This document shows positions 6,680 through 14,550 of a stretch of 15,647 nt of DNA, piece after piece. Below the pieces are notes generated by a model. It made no database searches. It was not told the DNA's origin and saw only the letters and a list, made by a program, of their open reading frames with translations. The stretch is taken from assembly GCA_903845455.1 (NCBI GenBank), contig CAIMXN010000044.1:1-15647 (forward strand), read 5' to 3'. Made by a program: the position numbers and the translations under genes. Source of the stretch: an uncultured beta proteobacterium. GTDB lineage: Bacteria > Pseudomonadota > Gammaproteobacteria > Burkholderiales > Burkholderiaceae. Within the stretch, counting starts at the first letter, position 1; each line of letters opens with the position of its first letter.

Positions 6680-7648
6680 ATGAAATTTAAGGATTACTAC
6701 GAAACACTGGGTGTTGCTCGCAACGCTACCGAAGCTGACATTAAAAGTGCTTACCGCAAACTCGCGCGCAAATATCACCCCGATGTTAATAAAGAAAAGG
6801 ATGCCGAAGAGCGTTTTAAAGAAGTTGGCGAAGCTTATGCTGTGCTCAAGGATACTGAAAAGCGCGCTGCTTACGATCAAATGGGTAGTAACTGGAAGAG
6901 CGGTCAAGACTTCACTCCGCCACCAAATTGGAATGAAGGTTTTGAATATTCTGATGGTGGTTTTGGAGGCGGTGCTTATGAAGGGGATCAAAGTGAATTC
7001 TTTGAATCTCTGTTCGGTAGAGGTAAACATCGCCAAGGTGCACGTGGCAGTCATGCTAGACAAGATCAAGGTATGCACTTTAAGGGCCAAGATCATCATG
7101 CAAAGATTTTGATTGATCTTGCCGATGCTTATAACGGTGCTAAACGTACTATTGCCTTACATATGCCAACATTAGATGCCAGCGGCCATGTGACTACCCA
7201 AGAACGCAAATTGGATGTCAGCATTCCCAAAGGAATTAAGGCTGGACAAAATTTGCGCTTGAGTGGGCAAGGTGGTCCTGGGATGGGCGAAGGTGGCGCT
7301 GGCGATCTCTATCTTGAAATTGATTTTCACCCCAATCCAATTTACCGAGTGGATGGCAAAGATGTGTATCTCGACCTACCGCTGGCGCCTTGGGAAGCTG
7401 CACTAGGTAGCATTGCAAAAGTCCCTACTCCAGCAGGTAACACTTTAGAGTTAACCATCCCAGCCAATACCGTTGCAGGTCGCAAGATGCGCCTTAAAGG
7501 CAAAGGCATACCCAGTAATGAACCAGGCGATCTCTATGTCGTCACCGTGATCGTTACACCCCCTGCTGATACTGATACCCAAAAAGAGGCTTACCAAGCT
7601 TTTGAGAAAGCTTTTGAATTCAACCCCAGAACCCACTTGAAGGGATGA
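6680..7648 (+). CDS. cbpA: DnaJ-like co-chaperone CbpA
   Basis: A 322-residue class B J-domain protein. Residues 1-70 are the J domain with the HPD motif at 33-35, which stimulates the ATPase of DnaK. Residues about 83-120 are rich in Gly, Phe, Tyr and acidic residues (GFEYSDGGFGGGAYEGDQSE). There is no CxxCxGxG zinc-finger region, which separates CbpA from DnaJ proper. Residues about 138-310 form the two substrate-binding C-terminal domains (LDVSIPKGIKAGQNLRLSGQ; LELTIPANTVAGRKMRLKGK). The role is cytoplasmic protein folding with DnaK, and in E. coli the protein also binds curved DNA. The stop overlaps the first possible start of cbpM, so the two genes are co-translated. Only a weak AGGA lies upstream of the ATG, and its spacing is long. 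Confidence 0.92.
   Translation: MKFKDYYETLGVARNATEADIKSAYRKLARKYHPDVNKEKDAEERFKEVGEAYAVLKDTEKRAAYDQMGSNWKSGQDFTPPPNWNEGFEYSDGGFGGGAYEGDQSEFFESLFGRGKHRQGARGSHARQDQGMHFKGQDHHAKILIDLADAYNGAKRTIALHMPTLDASGHVTTQERKLDVSIPKGIKAGQNLRLSGQGGPGMGEGGAGDLYLEIDFHPNPIYRVDGKDVYLDLPLAPWEAALGSIAKVPTPAGNTLELTIPANTVAGRKMRLKGKGIPSNEPGDLYVVTVIVTPPADTDTQKEAYQAFEKAFEFNPRTHLKG
7639..7645 (+). promoter_or_regulatory. Shine-Dalgarno of cbpM
   Basis: GAAGGGA inside the last codons of cbpA is about 8-9 bases before the ATG at 7654, a normal spacing. The earlier ATGs at 7645 and 7648 are overlapped by it or too close. This favours 7654. Confidence 0.5.
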
Positions 7649-7653
7649 TGAAC

Positions 7654-7986
7654 ATGATCCAAACCAAAATCACCTGGATTGAAGGCGCGATTGTTGAGAA
7701 TGAAATTCACATGAGTATTGTGGAGTTATCTCAAGCGACTAGCACCAGCGAAGAGCTCATCATGGCCTGGGTTAGCGAAGGTGTCCTGAGCCCTACTGGG
7801 TCATCGCCTCAAGATTGGCGCTTTGGAGGGGATTCATTGCACCGAACGAAGACTGCTATGCGCTTGAGTAAAGATTTAGAAATCAATACTCCAGGTCTAG
7901 CACTGGCTCTGCAGTTACTAGATCAAATTTCAGATCTCAGAGCACAGCTTATTCGTCTTGGCAACAACAGCAATACCGAGGGATAA
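7654..7986 (+). CDS. cbpM: Chaperone modulator CbpM
   Basis: About 110 residues from ATG 7654. In-frame ATGs at 7645 and 7648 would give 113 or 112. The protein has a MerR-like N-terminal fold (VELSQATSTSEELIMAWVSEGVLSPTG) and the family C-terminal helix DLEINTPGLALALQLLDQIS, close in pattern to E. coli CbpM. CbpM binds the J domain of CbpA and blocks its action with DnaK. The overlap or near overlap with the cbpA stop (ATGA at 7645-7648) is the arrangement expected for a chaperone and its inhibitor made in fixed ratio. The gene converges on the ABC-F gene with a gap of 10 bp and no visible terminator. Confidence 0.85.
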   Translation: MIQTKITWIEGAIVENEIHMSIVELSQATSTSEELIMAWVSEGVLSPTGSSPQDWRFGGDSLHRTKTAMRLSKDLEINTPGLALALQLLDQISDLRAQLIRLGNNSNTEG

Positions 7987-7996
7987 GGGTTAGAGA

Positions 7997-9922
7997 TTAA
8001 GCCTCAGCCCTTTGTAATAAGAATTCCCAACGCTGCATCTTCTGTTCTAACTCGGCAGTAATTTCCGATAAACGGGCCTGCATACTGGCTGCTAGCTCAG
8101 GCTCATTTTTATATAAATCCGGATTACTCATCTCAATGCCAATATCAGTCTGCTCTATTTCAAGAGTCTCGATCTGCAAAGGTAATGTTTCGAGTTCTTG
8201 ACGCTCTTTGCCGTTAAGTTTTTGCACACCACCTTTAATTGCTACTGGTTTTACTTCAGCCTTCGTCGCGACCTTCTCAGCAGGCTTAATCATTTGCTCT
8301 GGCTTTACCGCGCCATTTGCCGCACGAATTTTATCTGAACGTGCTTTTTGAATCTTCCAATCCTCGTAGCCACCTTCATACTCACGCCAAAAGCCGTCGC
8401 CTTCATGCGCAATAATGCTGGTAACCACGTTATCCAAGAAATAGCGATCGTGACTCACCAGGAATACAGTGCCTTTATAGTCTTGTAGCAACTGTTCAAG
8501 CAAATCTAATGTATCAATATCCAAATCATTGGTTGGCTCATCAAGCACCAATACATTTGCGGGTCTTGCAAACAAGCGAGCCAGTAGTAAGCGATTACGC
8601 TCACCACCAGATAAAGTACTCACCGGTGAATTGGTGCGTTCAGGAGAAAATAAAAAGTCGCTTAAATAACTTTTCACATGTTTACGATTACCGTTAATCT
8701 CAATCCATTCACTACCAGGACTGATGTAGTCCTCTAATGAGGCGTTGAGATCAAGACCTTCTCGCATTTGATCAAAGTAAGCTACTTCAATCCGAGTACC
8801 CATCGTCGCCGTTCCAGAATCAGGTGCAATCGTTCCTAAAATTAACTTCAGTAAAGTTGTTTTACCTGCCCCATTGGGACCTAATAAGCCAACCTTATCA
8901 CCACGCAAAATCGTTGCCGTGAAATCAGTCACAATTGGACGATCGTAAGCTTTAGAGATATTTTGCAGGTCAGCAACAATCTTACCGCTACGATCTCCTG
9001 CTGAAACTGCCAACTTGACTTGACCGATTGCATCACGACGCTCTGTCCGACTGGTGCGTAATTTTTCCAAACGGGCAATACGGGCAACACTCCGGGTGCG
9101 TCTAGCCTCAACCCCTTTACGTATCCAAACCTCTTCTTGTGCAAGCAATTTATCCGCCCGCGCATTAGCCAATGACTCAGAATTCATTTCCTGATCTTTT
9201 AAAACTTCATACGCTGAGAAGTTGCCAGGATAGGAGCGCAAGATCCCACGGTCAAGTTCTACAATTTGTGTGCAAACGTTATCTAAGAAAGCCCTGTCAT
9301 GAGTAACTAAAATGACCGAGCCTTGATATTCTTTTAAGAGTTCTTCCAACCAAGCAATTGAATCTAAATCCAAATGGTTAGTAGGCTCATCCAATATCAG
9401 CACATCCGGCATTTCAACCAAAGCGCGCGCTAAGGCAACCCGTTTTTTAGTCCCACCAGATAAAGTATTGATCTTGAGATCAGCCTCGAGATGCAATCGG
9501 TCTAAAGTTTCATGAACGCGTTGCTCCCAGTTCCACCCACTAACAGCTTCTAATTGAGACTGAACCTCATCAAGGCGGTGATGAGAAGCGTCATCCCAGT
9601 CTCCAACACTGAGAGCCTCATACTCTTCGCGGAGCGCCTTAGCCTGTGCGACCCCCTGAGAAACTGCATCAAAAACGGTTTCATTGGCTTCAAAAATAGG
9701 TTCTTGGGGGACATAGGCAATACGCAAACCTTGCTGGTATTGCAGTAAGCCATCATCCATTTTTTCTATACCAGCCAAGATCTTCAATAAAGAAGATTTG
9801 CCAGTGCCATTGCGGCCAATTAAGCCCACACGTTCGCCAGATTCTAGGGAAAAAGCGGTGTTTGCGAGGAGGTCAACATGGCCGAAAGCCAGTTTTGCAT
9901 CAGTAAGTACGATTAAAGCCAT
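7997..9922 (-). CDS. uup: ABC-F family ATPase, Uup type
   Basis: A 641-residue soluble protein with two ABC domains and no membrane segments. First domain: Walker A GRNGTGKS (36-43), signature LSGGTKKR (154-161), Walker B LDEPTNHLD (177-185). Linker at about 240-310, charged and helical. Second domain: GPNGAGKT (348-355), LSGGERNR (437-444), LDEPTNDLD (460-468). A charged C-terminal extension with coiled-coil character (about 568-641) and the preceding EGGYEDWKIQK match Uup rather than EttA or YheS. Uup-type proteins act on ribosomes or replication intermediates, and in E. coli loss raises precise transposon excision. The start is consistent with the family opening, but no Shine-Dalgarno is visible before it. 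The divergent neighbour's first in-frame ATG overlaps this start codon. Confidence 0.9.
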   Translation of the reverse strand: MALIVLTDAKLAFGHVDLLANTAFSLESGERVGLIGRNGTGKSSLLKILAGIEKMDDGLLQYQQGLRIAYVPQEPIFEANETVFDAVSQGVAQAKALREEYEALSVGDWDDASHHRLDEVQSQLEAVSGWNWEQRVHETLDRLHLEADLKINTLSGGTKKRVALARALVEMPDVLILDEPTNHLDLDSIAWLEELLKEYQGSVILVTHDRAFLDNVCTQIVELDRGILRSYPGNFSAYEVLKDQEMNSESLANARADKLLAQEEVWIRKGVEARRTRSVARIARLEKLRTSRTERRDAIGQVKLAVSAGDRSGKIVADLQNISKAYDRPIVTDFTATILRGDKVGLLGPNGAGKTTLLKLILGTIAPDSGTATMGTRIEVAYFDQMREGLDLNASLEDYISPGSEWIEINGNRKHVKSYLSDFLFSPERTNSPVSTLSGGERNRLLLARLFARPANVLVLDEPTNDLDIDTLDLLEQLLQDYKGTVFLVSHDRYFLDNVVTSIIAHEGDGFWREYEGGYEDWKIQKARSDKIRAANGAVKPEQMIKPAEKVATKAEVKPVAIKGGVQKLNGKERQELETLPLQIETLEIEQTDIGIEMSNPDLYKNEPELAASMQARLSEITAELEQKMQRWEFLLQRAEA

Positions 9923-9989
9923 GCCAACATTATCGTCGGTTCAGCAAAAGACGGGATATTTCCTCAAATTTCTGCGAGACTATCTAAAA

Positions 9990-10598
9990 ATGAGCTCTAA
10001 ACCATTCATCTCTCTATCCCCATCAGACCCACGTCTCATATTATTTGCAGGCCATGCTGGTACTGGAAAATCGACTCTCGCCAAGCAGGCTCTACCCCTC
10101 ATTGTTAATAAGACTGGTGAAGATTTTTTCTTTCTGGATAAAGATACGGTCTATGGAGCCTATAGCTCCCATGTTATGGAGCTGACCACCAAAAATCCCA
10201 ATGATCGAGATAGCCCCTACTACCTAGCAAATCTCCGTGACTGGGAATACTCTGGCCTGATAGATATCGCCAGAGAAAATCTCTTGCTTGGCGTGAATGT
10301 CATCTTAGTTGGCCCTTTCTCCAATGAGATTAAGAGTGGGAAAATGTTTAGCCCACAGGAGTTAGGTGTTCCACCAGAAACGAGCATCCGACTTGCCTGG
10401 ATAGATCTTGAGGAACATGAAGCAAAACTTCGCATGGAGCAACGGGGAGATCCACGAGATGACTGGAAGCTAGCACACTGGGATCAATATGCTCAACGTA
10501 GAATTGAGCCCCCAAACCATCCAGCGATTTTTAGATTCAATAATCTCAAATTCAATGAAGAGCACTTTAATAAACTCATCAATCACTTAATTGAATAA
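9990..10598 (+). CDS. P-loop kinase-like ATP-binding protein of unknown substrate
   Basis: About 202 residues from ATG 9990. An in-frame ATG at 9921 would add 23 residues and overlap the start codon of the divergent uup. I prefer 9990 because the family pattern begins soon after it. Walker A GHAGTGKS is at 21-28. FFFLDKDTVYG follows at 46-56, with Asp50 and Asp52 placed like the nucleotide-kinase DxD region. A probable lid, RMEQRGDPRDDWKL, with paired Arg lies near 150. This resembles small P-loop kinases (AAA_33, gluconate kinase, zeta or chloramphenicol phosphotransferase types), but none can be assigned. No antitoxin partner is adjacent, so a toxin role is not supported. The plus strand has no terminator motif after the gene. 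The hairpin at 10615 serves the opposite strand. Confidence 0.7.
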   Translation: MSSKPFISLSPSDPRLILFAGHAGTGKSTLAKQALPLIVNKTGEDFFFLDKDTVYGAYSSHVMELTTKNPNDRDSPYYLANLRDWEYSGLIDIARENLLLGVNVILVGPFSNEIKSGKMFSPQELGVPPETSIRLAWIDLEEHEAKLRMEQRGDPRDDWKLAHWDQYAQRRIEPPNHPAIFRFNNLKFNEEHFNKLINHLIE

Positions 10599-10607
10599 AC
10601 CATCAAC

Positions 10608-10636
10608 AAAAAAATAGGGCCCCTCCAGGAGCCCTA
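10608..10636 (-). terminator. Rho-independent terminator of ompW
   Basis: On the minus strand TAGGGC (10636 to 10631) pairs with GCCCTA (10620 to 10615), followed by a run of seven T (10614 to 10608). It lies 24 bases after the ompW stop. The plus-strand reading has no T run, so it is directional. Confidence 0.85.
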
Positions 10637-10660
10637 CCCCAAGAACTAAGAACTGAATTC

Positions 10661-11296
10661 TTAGAACTTGTATGTCACGCCAACAGAAGGCATCCATGGA
10701 TTCAAAGTCAACTTGCCTCCATTTGCCCCAGTTGCAGTATTTGTCACGTTTGTAGACATAGTTGCATATTTCACATCCACATTCAGACCCCAGTTTTTAT
10801 CAAGCATATAGTCTGTACCCACTTGGCCAACAGCGCCAAAACTAGATTTATCTACGGAGTAAGCGCCATTGCCTAGATTATTTCGACTACTGAAAATAGT
10901 GTAATTCACACCTGCGCCAACATAAGGTTTAAAGGCGCCTAATTCAGTGAAGTGATATTGAAGCAAAAGTGATGGTGGTAATGCCTTGACTGAGCCAAGA
11001 TTTGTTTGGCTCGCTGTGTAATTAATATTGATAGTTTGTGGATAAGTTAAAACTAATTCTGCAGCAATATTTTTAGTAAAGAAGTAGGAAATATCAAATT
11101 CAGGAATCACTTTATTTGCGGCTTTTACGTTAGCGCCTTGTACAACAGTACCAGACTGACCATTCTGCCAAAGTAAATCAACTGCACGAACACGCACCAT
11201 CCATGGGTTACTGTTATCTGTTGATTGGGCTTGTGAAGCGATTGGTGCCAATGAGGCTACTGCAGCCATGGCAACTACGAGTGATTTAAGACGCAT
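10661..11296 (-). CDS. ompW: OmpW family outer membrane protein
   Basis: A 211-residue small beta-barrel. Residues 1-23 are a Sec signal peptide (MRLKSLVVAMAAVASLAPIA, cleavage likely after SQA). The mature part has the family opening NPWMVRVRAVDL, the strand IPEFDISYFFTKNIAAELVL, the LPPSLLLQYHF motif and KPYVGAGVNYTIF, and ends in the aromatic YKF needed for barrel assembly. OmpW makes an eight-stranded barrel with a hydrophobic channel thought to pass small nonpolar molecules. In E. coli it is controlled by oxygen through FNR. Here two FNR-type boxes lie in the 170-bp upstream gap, which agrees. AGAGGA precedes the ATG. A terminator follows at 10636. The gene stands downstream of hemN but has its own promoter region. 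Confidence 0.92.
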   Translation of the reverse strand: MRLKSLVVAMAAVASLAPIASQAQSTDNSNPWMVRVRAVDLLWQNGQSGTVVQGANVKAANKVIPEFDISYFFTKNIAAELVLTYPQTININYTASQTNLGSVKALPPSLLLQYHFTELGAFKPYVGAGVNYTIFSSRNNLGNGAYSVDKSSFGAVGQVGTDYMLDKNWGLNVDVKYATMSTNVTNTATGANGGKLTLNPWMPSVGVTYKF

Positions 11297-11359
11297 GATA
11301 TATCCTCTTTTATTTTCAATTTGATGTTCTCATTTTCAAATGAAGAAGAGGAAATCGAT

Positions 11360-11373
11360 TTGACTTGTATCAA
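11360..11373. promoter_or_regulatory. FNR/Anr-type box 1 (proximal to ompW)
   Basis: TTGACTTGTATCAA differs from TTGAT-n4-ATCAA at one base. If it acted as a class II site at -41.5, transcription would start near 11325 with the minus-strand hexamer GAAAAT (11337 to 11332, 4 of 6) as -10 and a leader of about 28 bases. This makes it the better-placed activator site of the two. Confidence 0.65.
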
Positions 11374-11384
11374 ATCTGCTGGCG

Positions 11385-11413
11385 TTGATTCTTTAATACT
11401 TTTTAGGAATCAA
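11385..11413. repeat. Inverted repeat TTGATTC / GAATCAA
   Basis: Seven-base arms at 11385-11391 and 11407-11413 are separated by 15 bases. The arms contain FNR half-site letters, but the spacing is too long for a normal FNR dimer site. No T run follows on the minus strand, so it is not a hemN terminator of the standard type. Its role is unknown. Confidence 0.45.
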
Positions 11414-11431
11414 CAATCTATTGTGAATTCT

Positions 11432-11445
11432 TTGATCTATATCAA
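11432..11445. promoter_or_regulatory. FNR/Anr-type box 2 (perfect consensus)
   Basis: TTGATCTATATCAA is an exact TTGAT-n4-ATCAA. Its centre is 72 bp upstream of box 1. It lies after the hemN stop, so it can serve only ompW. A class II reading from this box gives a poor -10 (TTCCTA), so it probably acts as an upstream or second site. Confidence 0.75.
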
Positions 11446-11466
11446 ACCTAGCGACATGTGATTTTT

Positions 11467-12882
11467 TTACAGGACTTTAGAGTAAGTTCCGCGAGCTTGC
11501 GATTCTCTTAAATGACGATCAAAGGTCATTGCTACACGCCTTGCTAATAATCGTCCCTTAATAGGTACGACCATACGAGTTCCCTGCCACTCGAGGAGGC
11601 CAGCCTCTTCCAAACCCTTTAATTCCTCGAGCTCGACTTTGAAGTATTTTGGAAATTCAATGCCATGGTCTTTTGCAAACTGTTCTGTATCCAAAGCAAA
11701 TTGACACATCAATTCCCCAATCAGCTCACGACGTAGTAAGTCATCTTGATCTAAGCGCATGCCTCTAAGGGTGGGCAAATGACCTGCATCAATCGCAGCA
11801 TAATACTCATCTAAGGTTCTGACGTTTTGCGCATAACAATCATCTACCTTACCAATGGAAGAGATCCCAAACGCTAACAGGTCACATTCAGCCTGAGTTG
11901 AGTAGCCCTGAAAATTACGATGCAACTTGCCTTCTTTTTGTGCGATAGCCAATTCATCATCCGGTTTAGCGAAGTGATCCATGCCAATAAAGACATAGCC
12001 AGCCTCACCAAGGCGTTCAATCGTATTCGAGAGAATATTAAGCTTATCTGCTGCTGGCGGCAGGTCTGCTTCAGAAATTCTGCGCTGGGGCTTAAAGATA
12101 TGTGGCAAGTGTGCGTAGTTATAGACCGATAAACGATCTGGACTCATGTCTAGCACCAGATCTATCGTTTCTTTGAATGTTTCGGGTGTTTGCTTTGGTA
12201 GGCCGTAAATCAAATCGACGCTTCTCGATTTGAATCCATACTTTATGGACCAATCGATTACCGCACGTGTTTCATCAACTGTTTGTACCCGATGTACCGC
12301 CTCTTGCACCGCTAAATTAAAGTCTTGCACACCAAGACTAATCCGGTTAAATCCAAGCTCAGCTAGCAAGGCAATATCCGCTTCAGTAACGCGACGGGGA
12401 TCAATCTCAATAGAATACTCACCACCAGGAAGTAACTCAAAATGCTCGCGTGTATGGAACATCAATTCTGTCATCTCTTCATGAGATAAGAAAGTGGGTG
12501 TACCACCACCCCAATGCAGTTGAGTAATGGGAATCTTTTTCTGCGCACCCATGGCAGCGGTAACCATCGCCATTTCCTTGACCACATATTTGATGTACTT
12601 AGCACTACGCCCATGATCTTTAGTAATGATTTTGTTACAGCCGCAGTAATAACAAATATTGGGGCAGAAAGGTAAATGGAAATACAGTGATAAGGGTTCA
12701 TTCACCTTGGCAACCCGCTCAAGAGCACCTAAATAATCTGCCTCAGTAAATTCATGATGGAACCGATCGGCACTCGGATAGGAGGTATAGCGCGGACCAT
12801 TAATATCGAACTTTTGCAAAAGCTCAGGATGAAATAAAACCTCTACTTCGCTATTTGACGTATTAACCACTACTGAGCTCAT
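11467..12882 (-). CDS. hemN: Oxygen-independent coproporphyrinogen III oxidase HemN
   Basis: A 471-residue radical SAM enzyme that converts coproporphyrinogen III to protoporphyrinogen IX without oxygen, a cytoplasmic step in haem synthesis. The 4Fe-4S motif CPNICYYCGC puts Cys73, Cys77 and Cys80 on the cluster, with Cys82 the extra Cys typical of true HemN. HWGGGTPTFL (SAM binding), SIEIDPR, GFNRISLGVQDF and the late NFQGYST motif are all present, and the C-terminal HemN domain ends with RLLARRVAMTFD. The length and these extra motifs separate it from HemW. Its ATG overlaps the stop of the upstream FAD-dependent oxidoreductase gene (ATGA, 12879-12882), implying coupled translation. The intergenic FNR boxes lie downstream of hemN, and none is visible near the start of its own operon. 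Confidence 0.94.
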   Translation of the reverse strand: MSSVVVNTSNSEVEVLFHPELLQKFDINGPRYTSYPSADRFHHEFTEADYLGALERVAKVNEPLSLYFHLPFCPNICYYCGCNKIITKDHGRSAKYIKYVVKEMAMVTAAMGAQKKIPITQLHWGGGTPTFLSHEEMTELMFHTREHFELLPGGEYSIEIDPRRVTEADIALLAELGFNRISLGVQDFNLAVQEAVHRVQTVDETRAVIDWSIKYGFKSRSVDLIYGLPKQTPETFKETIDLVLDMSPDRLSVYNYAHLPHIFKPQRRISEADLPPAADKLNILSNTIERLGEAGYVFIGMDHFAKPDDELAIAQKEGKLHRNFQGYSTQAECDLLAFGISSIGKVDDCYAQNVRTLDEYYAAIDAGHLPTLRGMRLDQDDLLRRELIGELMCQFALDTEQFAKDHGIEFPKYFKVELEELKGLEEAGLLEWQGTRMVVPIKGRLLARRVAMTFDRHLRESQARGTYSKVL

Positions 12883-14522
12883 AAAGACGAATCGCTGTTA
12901 GGTATGAATGATGGAGAAAGGTAATCAAGTGCAACTGCTTCTGCCACTTTAATCCCATCAACGCCTGCCGACAAGATTCCACCAGCGTATCCAGCTCCCT
13001 CGCCCGCTGGATATAGTCCTTTGATATTGAGACTTTGAAAATTAGGGCCCCGCGTAATGCGTAATGGCGAAGAAGTTCTGGTTTCCACCCCAGTTAAAAT
13101 GGCATCTTTCATCGAAAAACCCTTGATTTGCTTTTCAAAGGCAGGGATAGCCTCTCTGATTGCTTCGATGGCATAGGAAGGTAGGCTATCAGCCAAATCC
13201 GTTAAATGAACACCTGGCTTATAAGATGGTGTGACACTACCGAGCTTCGTAGAAGGCTTACCCTCTAAGAAATCACCAACTAGCTGACCAGGTGCCTCAT
13301 AAGTTGATCCCCCAAGAATATAAGCCTTCGATTCAATAGCACGCTGAAATTCAATCCCAGCCATAGCGTTACCGGGGTAATCGTCAGGCGTGATCCCAAC
13401 AACAATTCCAGCATTGGCATTGCGCTCATTGCGAGAATATTGACTCATCCCATTCGTCACGACACGATGAGGCTCTGAAGTTGCAGCAACGACTGTCCCT
13501 CCAGGGCACATACAGAAACTATAGACAGAGCGGCCATTTTTAGCGTGATGAACCAATTTGTAGTCAGCAGCACCAATCATGGGGTTACCCGCATGTGGTC
13601 CCAAGCGAGCCTGATCAATCAGTGATTGAGGATGTTCAATCCGAAAACCTACCGAGAAGGGCTTAGCCTCCATAAATACCCCCGCATCATGCAATGCCTG
13701 AAAGGTATCTCGTGCACTGTGCCCCAAAGCAAGCACCACATGATTAGCCGAAAGATCATCCTGACCTTCAATTTTTACCGCCTGAATTTGATCATTCTCA
13801 ATCTCAAAGCCAATGACTTTTTGTGAGAAGCGAATCTCACCGCCTAGTGAAATAATTTCTTCCCGAATTTTTTCGACCATTCCTACCAAACGAAAGGTGC
13901 CGATATGAGGCTTTGCAACGTAAAGTATTTCTTCGGGAGCGCCAGATTTCACAAACTCATTTAATACCTTGCGGCCATAAAACTTAGGGTCTTTAATTTG
14001 ACTCCAAAGCTTGCCATCTGAGAATGTACCCGCGCCACCTTCGCCAAACTGGACATTAGACTCTGGGTTTAAAACATTTTTGCGCCACAAATCCCAGGTA
14101 TCTTGAGTGCGCTCACGCACTTTCTTGCCCCTTTCAAGCACAATCGGTTTGAATCCCATCTGCGCCAATACAAGGGCAGCAAAGATTCCGCAAGGTCCAA
14201 AGCCAATCACAACAGGTCGCATTAGTTTTCCAGACTGGATACCATCTGGCGCTTTCGCAACAAAGTGATAGCTGGTATCAGGCGAAGGTCTGATGTGTGT
14301 GTCATTTGAAAATTGCTTGAGTACACCCTCTTCATCTTTAATCGAAAGATCAATGGTATAAATAAATGCCAGCGCCACATTTTTTCTGGCATCGTAGCTA
14401 CGCTTAAAGACGGTAAATTGATTTAAGTCTTGCAGGGCTAAATTTAAGCGTTTGAGAATCGCACCCTCTAAGGCCTCAGGAGGGTGGTTAATAGGTAAAC
14501 GCAACTCAGTAATACGGATCAT
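12879..14522 (-). CDS. COG2509-type NAD(P)/FAD-dependent oxidoreductase, function unknown
   Basis: A 547-residue protein of the widespread, uncharacterised FAD-dependent dehydrogenase family COG2509. An N-terminal region of about 100 residues (MIRITELRLPINHPPEALEG and on) precedes the Rossmann motif VVIGFGPCGIFAAL at 104-117. VQFGEGGAGTFSDGKL (157-172) and CMCPGGTVVAATSEPHRVVT are family hallmarks, and the C-terminal FAD motif reads GLYPAGEGAGYAGGILSAGVDG. No signal peptide or membrane helix is seen, so it should be cytoplasmic. It starts 28 bp after the stop of a Bug receptor gene and its own stop overlaps the hemN ATG, so it is the gene translated immediately before hemN. No Shine-Dalgarno is evident. 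A redox role linked to tetrapyrroles is an inference from position only. The substrate is unknown. Confidence 0.85.
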   Translation of the reverse strand: MIRITELRLPINHPPEALEGAILKRLNLALQDLNQFTVFKRSYDARKNVALAFIYTIDLSIKDEEGVLKQFSNDTHIRPSPDTSYHFVAKAPDGIQSGKLMRPVVIGFGPCGIFAALVLAQMGFKPIVLERGKKVRERTQDTWDLWRKNVLNPESNVQFGEGGAGTFSDGKLWSQIKDPKFYGRKVLNEFVKSGAPEEILYVAKPHIGTFRLVGMVEKIREEIISLGGEIRFSQKVIGFEIENDQIQAVKIEGQDDLSANHVVLALGHSARDTFQALHDAGVFMEAKPFSVGFRIEHPQSLIDQARLGPHAGNPMIGAADYKLVHHAKNGRSVYSFCMCPGGTVVAATSEPHRVVTNGMSQYSRNERNANAGIVVGITPDDYPGNAMAGIEFQRAIESKAYILGGSTYEAPGQLVGDFLEGKPSTKLGSVTPSYKPGVHLTDLADSLPSYAIEAIREAIPAFEKQIKGFSMKDAILTGVETRTSSPLRITRGPNFQSLNIKGLYPAGEGAGYAGGILSAGVDGIKVAEAVALDYLSPSFIPNSDSSL

Positions 14523-14531
14523 GGGGTTCTA

Positions 14532-14546
14532 CAATACACAGTATTG
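14532..14546. repeat. Short perfect inverted repeat between the receptor and COG2509 genes
   Basis: CAATAC-ACA-GTATTG, six-base arms and three-base centre, fills half of the 28-bp gap before the COG2509 start. It could be a small hairpin in the message or a regulator site. No T run follows. Confidence 0.4.
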
Positions 14547-14550
14547 ATAC

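Noticed and set aside
9798..9989. Long N-terminal extension of the P-loop kinase-like gene
   Set aside because: Bases 9798-9922 are the antisense of the Walker A region of uup, and the kinase pattern begins after ATG 9990.
10046..10100. Zeta-toxin of a toxin-antitoxin pair
   Set aside because: There is a Walker A and an Arg-rich lid but no adjacent small antitoxin gene. uup is on the other side, and many small kinases share these motifs.
10608..10636. Bidirectional terminator for the kinase-like gene and ompW
   Set aside because: The T run exists only on the minus strand, so it can be assigned only to ompW.
11385..11413. Rho-independent terminator of hemN
   Set aside because: The arms are A/T-rich, the loop is long and no T run follows on the minus strand.
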